Part shown: positions 8,461 to 14,834 of the stretch, one piece after another | Position numbering within the stretch: the stretch's first letter is position 1 | Layout: the number at the start of each line of letters is the position of its first letter | From: Paracoccaceae bacterium | GTDB taxonomy: Bacteria > Pseudomonadota > Alphaproteobacteria > Rhodobacterales > Rhodobacteraceae | DNA: 42,696 bases | Assembly: GCA_007116575.1 (NCBI GenBank) | Contig: SKIF01000055.1 | Coordinates: 1-42,696 of the forward strand | Direction: 5' to 3' | Program-made: the position numbers and the translations under genes | Notes under the pieces: generated by a model | What the model saw: the letters and a program-made list of their open reading frames with translations, nothing else | The model's database searches: none | Told to the model about the DNA's origin: nothing

Positions 8461-9374
8461 CCCCGCATGAGGCATCACAACGGATCGACCCGGCCCTGTC
8501 GCGGCTGGTGCTGTTGACGGGGCCTTCGGGGGCCGGGCGCAGTACGGCGCTGCGCGCATTCGAGGATATTGGCTTTGAAGCGATCGACAACATGCCCATT
8601 TCGCTCGTCCCGCGTCTTGTCGCCGAGACGCTCGACCGCCCGCTGGCACTCGTCGTAGATCCGCGCAACCGTGATTTCTCGGTCGATGCGCTGCTGTCAC
8701 TGGTTGCGGAGCTCGGCGCCTCGCCGCGGTTCGAGTTCGATCTGGTCTTTCTGGACTGCATGGTCCCCAACTTGATTCAGCGCTATTCCGAGACCCGCCG
8801 TCGTCACCCGCTCAGCCCCGAGGGTACGGCCCGCGAAGGCATCACCCTGGAAGCGCGGCTGCTGCAGCCCGTTCGGCTGCGTGCGGATGTGCTGATCGAC
8901 ACCAGCGAGATGACCCCCCATGATTTGCGCGCCCGTATTCACGATCATTTTGCGCCGCAATCGCAAGGCGGCATGACCTTGCAAGTCGAATCGTTCTCCT
9001 ATCGGCGGGGCATTCCCGCCGGGGTGGATATGGTCTTTGACTGCCGCTTCCTCAACAATCCGCACTGGCAACCCAATCTGCGCGGCTTGGACGGGCGCGA
9101 TACGCAAGTCGCGCGCTTTGTCATGGGGGATCGGCGCTTTGAAGGGTTCTATCGCCGTGTTCTCGACCTGGTAGAGTCGTTGCTTCCCGAATTCGCGCAA
9201 GAGGGGAAAGCGCAGCTTTCCATCGGTTTTGGCTGTACGGGGGGGCAACACCGCTCGGTTGCAGCTGCAGAAAAACTGGCGAATGCGCTTGCACAGGCGG
9301 GGTGGCGGGTGTCTAAACGGCACAGGGAATTGGAACGAATGGCCGCGCAGGCGGTCGTGACGACGCAGACGTAA
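8457..9374 (+). CDS. rapZ: RapZ-family nucleotide-binding protein
   Basis: A 305-residue RapZ (YvcJ/YhbJ) family protein. In E. coli, RapZ is an RNase adapter that senses glucosamine-6-phosphate; in alphaproteobacteria its role is not well established. Seen: the P-loop GPSGAGRS (residues 22-29) followed by ALRAFEDIGFEAIDNMP, and the C-terminal core SIGFGCTGGQHRSV typical of the family. The length is slightly longer than the usual 284-290 residues. The start ATG overlaps the hprK stop by four bases. Placement between hprK and the PTS genes is conserved in this group and suggests a link to carbon/nitrogen signalling or cell-wall precursor control. Confidence 0.93.
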   Translation: MTPHEASQRIDPALSRLVLLTGPSGAGRSTALRAFEDIGFEAIDNMPISLVPRLVAETLDRPLALVVDPRNRDFSVDALLSLVAELGASPRFEFDLVFLDCMVPNLIQRYSETRRRHPLSPEGTAREGITLEARLLQPVRLRADVLIDTSEMTPHDLRARIHDHFAPQSQGGMTLQVESFSYRRGIPAGVDMVFDCRFLNNPHWQPNLRGLDGRDTQVARFVMGDRRFEGFYRRVLDLVESLLPEFAQEGKAQLSIGFGCTGGQHRSVAAAEKLANALAQAGWRVSKRHRELERMAAQAVVTTQT

Positions 9375-9383
9375 GGGCGGCCG

Positions 9384-9773
9384 GTGATCGGTATCGTGAT
9401 TGTGGCACATGGGGGGCTGGCGCGAGAGTATCTCGCCGCCATTGAGCATGTCATCGGCAAACAATCCGGGATCGCTGCGATTTCAATAGAATATGACCAT
9501 GACCGCGCCGCCAAACAGGCCGAGATTGCCGCCGCCGCTGATGATGTGGACACGGGCGCGGGGGTGGTGGTGGTGACGGATATGTTCGGTGGCTCGCCCT
9601 CCAACCTGTCGCTGCCCGCCTGCGCCGGTGCCGACCGGCGCATCCTCTACGGGGCCAATCTGCCGATGCTGATCAAGCTGGCGAAATCGCGCGATCACGG
9701 GTTGCAGGCGGCCACGGCGGCGGCGCTCGCCGCAGGTCGGAAATACATCAATGCCATCGATGTGGGGCAATGA
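9384..9773 (+). CDS. PTS EIIA component, mannose family, regulatory
   Basis: A 129-residue EIIA domain of the mannose/sorbose family. Seen: the IGIVIVAHGGLAREY N-terminus with the phospho-acceptor His9, and the VVVVTDMFGGSPSN segment typical of EIIA-Man folds. No EIIB, EIIC or EIID genes are nearby, so it most likely belongs to a regulatory phosphorelay and not to sugar transport. The start is GTG at 9384 (a family-matching N-terminus begins right there), nine bases after rapZ. The phosphate donor is presumably the HPr encoded next. Enzyme I (PtsP/PtsI) is not in this window. Confidence 0.9.
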   Translation: MIGIVIVAHGGLAREYLAAIEHVIGKQSGIAAISIEYDHDRAAKQAEIAAAADDVDTGAGVVVVTDMFGGSPSNLSLPACAGADRRILYGANLPMLIKLAKSRDHGLQAATAAALAAGRKYINAIDVGQ

Positions 9774-9783
9774 CGGGGAGCCA

Positions 9784-10053
9784 ATGCAGGAAATCGAGCT
9801 TCAGATCATCAATGAAAAGGGCCTGCACGCCCGCGCCTCGGCCAAATTCGTCGAAGTGGTCGAAGCGCATGACGCGCAGGCCGAGGTGATGAAGGACGGC
9901 ATGAGCGTGCCGGGAGATTCCATCATGGGCCTGCTGATGCTCGCCGCCTCCAAGGGCACGTCGATCCGGGTGAAACTGTCAGGTGCGCAGGCCGAGGCAC
10001 TGGGAGAGGCGTTGCGGGAGCTGGTGGCGGGGCGGTTCGGGGAAGGGATGTGA
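9784..10053 (+). CDS. ptsH: Phosphocarrier protein HPr
   Basis: An 89-residue HPr. Seen: the active-site His15 in GLHARASAKF, which takes phosphate from enzyme I, and Ser46 in GDSIMGLLML, the target of HPr kinase. Both regulatory residues are intact, in keeping with the hprK in the same cluster. ATG 9784 was chosen because GGGGAG lies just before it and the protein then has the normal length; the frame is open further upstream within the end of the EIIA gene. It is the last gene of the chvI-ptsH cluster. No clear terminator was seen downstream. Confidence 0.95.
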   Translation: MQEIELQIINEKGLHARASAKFVEVVEAHDAQAEVMKDGMSVPGDSIMGLLMLAASKGTSIRVKLSGAQAEALGEALRELVAGRFGEGM

Positions 10054-10104
10054 ATTCTGAGGCATCGTCAGGATAAACAGAAAACGATTGTCAAAAAAAT
10101 ACCG

Positions 10105-10953
10105 TCAGGTTTCAGAGGTGCTTTGCGGGTCGAAATCATGTGTAAACATGCGAACAGCAGGAGTCATTGCCTGATGACGGGTGTTATAACCAGGCAGCCT
10201 GAGCAAAGCGATCAGTTTGAAATAGAACGCACGCCATCGCTGTCCCTGGGCCCAGAAACGGGTCTGCCTTATCGCGGAATTGGTTGAAGGGTGGTCAACT
10301 GCTACGTAGCCTTCAAGGAAAGACCGCACTTCACTGTATCCGTCACGCTTCATTCGGGCAAAATCTCTGAGCAAATGAAAGACAAAGTTCCAGAGGTTAG
10401 CGCGGCCATTTGTCTTTGCGTCAAAGTCCTTTGGGGTCTGCTCAAAGTCGATGAACCTGATCGCCCGACCGTCCCAGCAGTAATCCTTCGGTCGTCCGCG
10501 TCCAAGACTGATACCTTTCATGTGTAATCGCGCAAGCGCTCGCCCGGCCTCGAAACATGCTTTCCTTACGTTTTCGGGATTGTAGTTCTTCGACAAGATG
10601 AGATCTCGCAAGTCAGATCCGCAATCGGAAAGAACGAGGAAATCGTGACAATATTCGATTATCTCAGGTACCGGAACTCCTTGCTCTTTCAAGAACAACA
10701 AACTGTTCTTCTCACCTTCAATTAAATCAGAATATGGTACCGTGTCCTCATCATTGAGCGTGCATTTCTTGATAAAGCATGTATGCGATTTGCATACTAG
10801 TTTTACGACACGATCACTTGGTAACTCACTTTTTGCAATCTTGATTCCTTCCTCAATTGATCCAACATGAAGGACGGGGTCTTTTGACGCCTGCCTGTTT
10901 TGAAAAAATGCTGTGAGTTTTCTCTTAAGTTCTATCCACATCTTCTTACTCAC
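10105..10953 (-). CDS. Kinase-fold phosphotransferase of unknown substrate, low-GC gene
   Basis: A 282-residue protein with features of the atypical kinase group that includes RIO, Bud32 and LPS/Kdo kinases. Seen: candidate ATP lysines 62-63 in CFIKKC, a possible alpha-C Glu81 in EGEKNSLLFL, a hinge-like SDCGSDLRDL, His144, a catalytic-loop-like GRPKDY with Asp157, and a metal-binding IRFIDFE with Asp169. The specific substrate cannot be named. The gene is clearly richer in A/T than all its neighbours and uses codons such as ata, tta and aaa that are rare around it, a sign of recent acquisition. The start is GTG 10953 or ATG 10941; neither has a good ribosome site. It lies downstream of parE on the same strand. 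Confidence 0.7.
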   Translation of the reverse strand: MSKKMWIELKRKLTAFFQNRQASKDPVLHVGSIEEGIKIAKSELPSDRVVKLVCKSHTCFIKKCTLNDEDTVPYSDLIEGEKNSLLFLKEQGVPVPEIIEYCHDFLVLSDCGSDLRDLILSKNYNPENVRKACFEAGRALARLHMKGISLGRGRPKDYCWDGRAIRFIDFEQTPKDFDAKTNGRANLWNFVFHLLRDFARMKRDGYSEVRSFLEGYVAVDHPSTNSAIRQTRFWAQGQRWRAFYFKLIALLRLPGYNTRHQAMTPAVRMFTHDFDPQSTSET

Positions 10954-11027
10954 TATTTTTATAAAGCTTTGCTTCGCAAATTGCGATGAAGGCGAAAAAT
11001 TATAACCAGGGACGAGTGTTTGTCAGA

Positions 11028-12977
11028 TTATACATCCAACTCTTCCACAAACCTGGCATTCTCGCTGATATACTGAAACCGCAATTCAGGTTTCTTGCCC
11101 ATCAGCCGCTCGACCAGATCCGAGGTCTCGCCGGGGCTGTCGTCATCCACTGACACCCGGATCAGCCGCCTGCTGCCCGGGTCCATCGTCGTCTCCTTCA
11201 GATCCTTTGCGTCCATCTCGCCCAGCCCCTTGAAGCGTGACACATCGATCCGCCCCTTGCCCCCCAGCCCCTCGGCCATCAACCGGTCCTTCTCGGCCTC
11301 GTCCAGCGCATAGACCCGCCGCGCGCCCTGGGTCAGCCGGAACAGGGGCGGGCAGGCGAGGTAAAGGTGGCCCGCATCGATCATGGGGCGCATCTGGGTG
11401 AAGAAGAAGGTCATCAGCAGGGCCGCGATATGCGCCCCGTCCACATCGGCATCGGTCATGATGATGATCCGGTCATAGCGCAGGTCATCGAGCCGGAATT
11501 TGCTGCCCAGCCCCACCCCCATCGCCTGGCACAGATCGTTGATCTCTGCGTTCTGCCCCAGCTTGTTCGACGCCGCGCCCAGCACGTTCAGGATCTTGCC
11601 GCGCAAGGGCAACAGCGCCTGTGTGCGCCGGTCGCGCGCCATCTTGGCGGAACCGCCTGCTGAATCTCCTTCGACGATGAACAGTTCTGTTCCGTCGCGA
11701 TTGGTGGCCGTGCAATCGACCAGTTTGCCGGGCAGGCGCAGTTTCTTGGTCGCGGATTTGCGGCTGGTCTCTTTCTCCTGCCGTCGCCGCAACCGTTCCT
11801 CGGCGCGCAGCACCAGAAAATCGAGGATCGCGCCTGCCGCTTTCGGGTCGGCGGCCAGCCAGTTGTCGAAATGGTCGCGCACCGCGCCCTCGACCATGCG
11901 CGCGGCCTCGGTCGTGGCCAGTCGGTCCTTGGTCTGGCCCACGAATTCCGGCTCGCGAATGAAGCACGAAACCAGCGCGCAGCCGCCCGCTGCCATATCT
12001 TCGCGCGTGATCTGCGCGGCCTTCTTGTTATTGGCGAGTTCTCCATAGGCACGGATGCCCTTTAGCACGGCGGCCCAGAAGCCTGCCTCATGGGTGCCGC
12101 CTTCGGGTGTGGGGACGGTGTTGCAATAGCTTTGGACAAAGCCGTCACGCGCCGGAGTCCAGTTGATCGCCCATTCCACAGATCCCGGCTGGCCGAATTT
12201 TTCCTGAAAGCTGACCTTCCCGGCGAATGGCTTGTCCGAATAGGTGACGTTGCCGGTCAGCTGCTCGTTCAGATAATCGGCGAGGCCACCGGGGAAGTGA
12301 AACACGGCCTCTTGCGGGGTCTCGCCATCCTCGATGGCCGACTTCCAGCGAATTTCGACGCCCGAGAAGAGATAGGCTTTCGAACGCACCATCTTGAACA
12401 GCCGCGCGGGCTTGAGTTTGAGCGAGCCGAAGATCTCGGCATCGGGGTGGAAGGTGACGGTGGTGCCACGCCGGTTGGGAGCCGGGCCGATCTTGGTCAC
12501 CGGGCCTTGCGGAATGCCGCGTGAAAACGCCTGCGCAAACAGCTCGCGGTTCCGCGCCACCTCAACCCGCATATGGTCGGACAAAGCATTGACGACCGAG
12601 GCCCCCACCCCGTGCAACCCGCCCGAAGTCTGATAGGCCTTGCCCGAGAACTTGCCACCCGCATGCAGCGTGCAGAGGATCACTTCGAGCGCGGATTTGC
12701 CTGGGAATTTGGGGTGCGGGTCGATCGGGATGCCGCGCCCGTTGTCGCGGATCGTGACGGAATAATCCGCGTGCAACTCCACTTCGATGCGGTTGGCGTG
12801 TCCCGCCACCGCCTCGTCCATCGAGTTGTCGAGCACTTCGGCCACCAGATGATGAAGCGCGCGCTCATCCGTGCCGCCGATATACATGCCGGGGCGTTTG
12901 CGGACAGGCTCAAGGCCCTCCAGCACCTCGATTGACGAGGCATCATAGGTTTCTGGGTTCTGCAACAGGTCGGACAT
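11028..12977 (-). CDS. parE: DNA topoisomerase IV subunit B
   Basis: A 649-residue type II topoisomerase ATPase subunit that decatenates daughter chromosomes with ParC. Seen: the GHKL ATPase domain with EVLDNSMDEA and the glycine-rich SGGLHGVGASVVNALS, then the TOPRIM domain with EGDSAGGSAK and MTDADVDGAHI, and the C-terminal RFKGLGEM block. It is called ParE and not GyrB because of its moderate length, the VEGDSAGGSAK..RDRRTQALLPLRGKILNV pattern, and the absence of a GyrB-type ending; confidence in that choice is good but not total. The start ATG 12977 has a weak GAG-type ribosome site. A terminator at 13033-13063 separates it from the permease gene upstream. Confidence 0.93.
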   Translation of the reverse strand: MSDLLQNPETYDASSIEVLEGLEPVRKRPGMYIGGTDERALHHLVAEVLDNSMDEAVAGHANRIEVELHADYSVTIRDNGRGIPIDPHPKFPGKSALEVILCTLHAGGKFSGKAYQTSGGLHGVGASVVNALSDHMRVEVARNRELFAQAFSRGIPQGPVTKIGPAPNRRGTTVTFHPDAEIFGSLKLKPARLFKMVRSKAYLFSGVEIRWKSAIEDGETPQEAVFHFPGGLADYLNEQLTGNVTYSDKPFAGKVSFQEKFGQPGSVEWAINWTPARDGFVQSYCNTVPTPEGGTHEAGFWAAVLKGIRAYGELANNKKAAQITREDMAAGGCALVSCFIREPEFVGQTKDRLATTEAARMVEGAVRDHFDNWLAADPKAAGAILDFLVLRAEERLRRRQEKETSRKSATKKLRLPGKLVDCTATNRDGTELFIVEGDSAGGSAKMARDRRTQALLPLRGKILNVLGAASNKLGQNAEINDLCQAMGVGLGSKFRLDDLRYDRIIIMTDADVDGAHIAALLMTFFFTQMRPMIDAGHLYLACPPLFRLTQGARRVYALDEAEKDRLMAEGLGGKGRIDVSRFKGLGEMDAKDLKETTMDPGSRRLIRVSVDDDSPGETSDLVERLMGKKPELRFQYISENARFVEELDV

Positions 12978-13032
12978 GCACTACTCGTTTCTTTATGGGG
13001 TGGCGGCCACCACCAATAGACCATTGCCATGC

Positions 13033-13063
13033 AAAAGGCGCAAGGTTTAGCACCTTGCGCCTT
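13033..13063 (-). terminator. Intrinsic terminator after the CSCG permease gene
   Basis: AAGGCGCAAGG pairs perfectly with CCTTGCGCCTT (11 base pairs, seven-base loop). On the minus strand the stem ends in CCTTTT. It lies between the permease stop and the parE start. Confidence 0.8.
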
Positions 13064-13085
13064 GATATACCGGATGGGGTGAGTT

Positions 13086-14138
13086 TTAAAGCAGCGTCCA
13101 GAGATGGAACAAAAGCCCCGTGACAAAGGCTCCGCCCAGCGAAATCGCGATATAAAGCGCGAAGACCCGGAACTTGACCAGTGCCCAGACCGCAATCGCA
13201 GCCGGCAGCGAGGTCACACCGCCCGCGATTAGGAAAGCCATGCCAGCCCCCGCCTGCATCCCCTGGTCCATCAGCGTGCCGATCAGGGGCAGCGCGGCAT
13301 AGCCGTTGAAATAGGCAGGAACGCCCACGAAGGTTGCGATCACGATAGGCATTAGCCCGTCGCCGCCCAGCGTCTGCGTTACCAGTTCGGCGGGCACATA
13401 GGCCAACATCAGGCTTTCCAGCAGGAACGCGAGCGACAGCCATTTGAGCAGGAAGAGGAAGGTCTTGGTGGCCTCGGTGCGGAATTTCGTCACTCGCGCA
13501 GGGTCATGCCAGAAGGCCCAGACCGGTGGCTTGGGATTGCGCACTTTCGCGCCCCCGCAGCCGCCATTGCCGATCCCTTCGCGCAGCGGATCGACCAGCG
13601 CGCCGCTTTTCATCAGCAGATGCACGATCGTCCCGCCCATGACCCCCATGCCTACTGCGATCAGCGTCTTGGCAATGGCAAACTCCAGCCCGAGAACACC
13701 GGCGGTCAGTACAAACATTGACGGGTCCATCAGGGGCGAGGCCAGCCAGAAGGCCATCACAGGTGCCAATGGCACACCAATCGCCAGCAGTGCCGCAATC
13801 AGCGGGATCACCCCGCAGGAACAGAAGGGCGACAAGCCCCCGGCCAGCGCGCCCATCGCAATCATCATCGCAGGCGCCCCGGTGAAGGCGCGCGCAATCA
13901 GGTTATCCGCCCCCGTGGCCCCGGCCCAGGCGGCAATCAGGATCGACGCTGCGAGGAAAGGCGCAATCGACGTCAGTGCGCCGCTCACTTTGGCGAGTGA
14001 CGGCCCAAGCTGTGCCGGGTCCAGCGTGATCACGGCCAGCACGATCAGCGCGAAGGCCAGCCAGGGCTTTTCCTTGCGCCACAGACGCGACCACAGCGCC
14101 TGAACGGGGCCGGGCTGGGGAAGAGAGTGGTCAGTCAT
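13086..14138 (-). CDS. Permease of the YraQ/ArsP-like family (CSCG motif)
   Basis: A 350-residue membrane permease with about eight to ten hydrophobic segments. Seen: the family signature SPFCSCGVIPL with Cys106 and Cys108, a cytoplasmic loop containing GNGGCGGAKV, and a C-terminal repeat of the membrane unit with GVPAYFNGYAALP. Members of this family include ArsP, which exports trivalent organoarsenicals, and uncharacterised YraQ proteins. The gene lies 40 bases after an ArsR-type repressor with a C-terminal Cys pair, which supports export of a thiophilic metal or metalloid. The specific substrate is inferred. ATG 14138 was chosen; the frame is open further upstream into the arsR gene, but that would be implausible. 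Confidence 0.82.
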   Translation of the reverse strand: MTDHSLPQPGPVQALWSRLWRKEKPWLAFALIVLAVITLDPAQLGPSLAKVSGALTSIAPFLAASILIAAWAGATGADNLIARAFTGAPAMMIAMGALAGGLSPFCSCGVIPLIAALLAIGVPLAPVMAFWLASPLMDPSMFVLTAGVLGLEFAIAKTLIAVGMGVMGGTIVHLLMKSGALVDPLREGIGNGGCGGAKVRNPKPPVWAFWHDPARVTKFRTEATKTFLFLLKWLSLAFLLESLMLAYVPAELVTQTLGGDGLMPIVIATFVGVPAYFNGYAALPLIGTLMDQGMQAGAGMAFLIAGGVTSLPAAIAVWALVKFRVFALYIAISLGGAFVTGLLFHLWTLL

Positions 14139-14178
14139 TTTTAAGTATCCGGTTTTGTGGTTATATTCTTCGTACCCA

Positions 14179-14493
14179 TCACGCGGATTGCGCGCGCGGG
14201 TGCACACCCTGACAGCATTCACTCAGTAAATAATCCACGACCCCATGCAAAGCCGCCGTTTCTGCCCGCGTCAGCACTTCACGCCCGGCCCGCATCTGGC
14301 TGATCAGCCCCGCCTGTTTCAAGGCCCGCAGATGATGCGCAAGTGTTGACAAGGGCATGTCCAGATGCGCGCCGATCTCGCCCACCATCAACCCGTCTGG
14401 CCCGGCCTTTACCAGCAGGCGGAAAACCGACAGGCGGGCGGCGTGTCCAAGGGCCGCGAGGGCAATGGCAGCTTTGTCATCATCACAGTTCAT
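14179..14493 (-). CDS. ArsR-family transcriptional repressor
   Basis: A 104-residue ArsR/SmtB winged-helix repressor. Seen: ALAALGHAARLSVFRLLV, the recognition-helix region LDMPLSTLAHHLRALKQAGLI, and a vicinal pair Cys93-Cys94 near the C-terminus. Paired C-terminal cysteines are used for As(III) sensing in some ArsR proteins (for example that of Acidithiobacillus ferrooxidans), so arsenite or a related thiophilic ligand is possible; the third cysteine of that site is absent here. ATG 14493 was chosen over an upstream in-frame ATG because family alignment begins there and the operator lies directly upstream. It is co-directional with the permease gene. Confidence 0.88.
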   Translation of the reverse strand: MNCDDDKAAIALAALGHAARLSVFRLLVKAGPDGLMVGEIGAHLDMPLSTLAHHLRALKQAGLISQMRAGREVLTRAETAALHGVVDYLLSECCQGVHPRAQSA

Positions 14494-14494
14494 G

Positions 14495-14510
14495 GTAGCA
14501 ATATAACTAC
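14495..14510. promoter_or_regulatory. Probable ArsR operator
   Basis: GTAG-N8-CTAC with an AT-rich centre (CAATATAA) lies immediately upstream of the arsR start. A related GTGGTTATATTC sequence at 14156-14167, before the permease gene, shares the GTTATATT core and may be a second site. ArsR-family repressors typically bind such 12-2-12-like AT-rich dyads over their own promoter. Confidence 0.5.
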
Positions 14511-14617
14511 TTTTCTGGTTTTGTAAACACATCTTGCGCATAGCCCTGCAGAAAAGAGTCTGCGCAACAAATGAAAAGAAAGCGCCCCGTTTTGCGCAAT
14601 CGCAGGTGTTTTCGCCA

Positions 14618-14646
14618 TTGACCTTGCCTTTCGACAGACTTACTTT
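14618..14646 (+). promoter_or_regulatory. Sigma-70-type promoter of the ilvBN leader
   Basis: TTGACC (14618-14623), a 17-base spacer, and TACTTT (14641-14646). It is placed to start transcription about 14-16 bases before the leader peptide start codon. Confidence 0.55.
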
Positions 14647-14667
14647 CCCGCCACGCTAAAGGAGCGG

Positions 14668-14727
14668 ATGAACGCAATGAAAGCCAGCCTTGTACTTATC
14701 GTAGGCGAGATGCGCATGGGCCGGTAA
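14668..14727 (+). CDS. ilvBN leader peptide
   Basis: A 19-residue open reading frame, MNAMKASLVLIVGEMRMGR, with AAAGGAG just before its ATG. It contains five consecutive branched-chain codons (Leu-Val-Leu-Ile-Val, 14689-14703). Directly downstream lie an alternative hairpin and an intrinsic terminator before ilvB. This is the classic arrangement for transcription attenuation by charged Leu/Val/Ile tRNAs. The terminal codons of the peptide (14712-14720) pair perfectly with 14747-14755, which overlaps the terminator's left arm. A ribosome paused at the control codons would leave that pairing partly free; one at the stop codon would block it. Confidence 0.88.
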   Translation: MNAMKASLVLIVGEMRMGR

Positions 14728-14755
14728 CGGATATCCAGAACGGACCCCCATGCGC
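14712..14755 (+). promoter_or_regulatory. Candidate antiterminator hairpin of the ilvBN attenuator
   Basis: GCGCATGGG (14712-14720) pairs perfectly with CCCATGCGC (14747-14755), nine base pairs. The right arm shares two bases (14754-14755) with the terminator stem. The loop contains the leader stop codon. The overlap with the terminator is small, so the competition is inferred from layout; RNA folding would test it. Confidence 0.55.
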
Positions 14756-14780
14756 CCCCGAACCACACGGGGGCTTTTTT
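14754..14780 (+). terminator. Intrinsic terminator (attenuator) upstream of ilvB
   Basis: GCCCCCG (14754-14760), a seven-base loop, CGGGGGC (14768-14774), then six T. It lies between the leader peptide and the ilvB start, within the presumed ilvBN transcript, and so acts as the attenuator. Confidence 0.88.
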
Positions 14781-14834
14781 ATTGCCTGAAGCCGCGCTAA
14801 AGCGACCACAGATGACGCCTTTATGGAGCACAAG

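Noticed and set aside
10291-10527. 78-codon plus-strand frame within the low-GC gene
   Set aside because: It lies opposite the kinase-like frame and has no ribosome site or similarity I recognise.
12090-12524. Possible second frame inside parE
   Set aside because: It is a high-GC shadow; the parE frame is conserved throughout.
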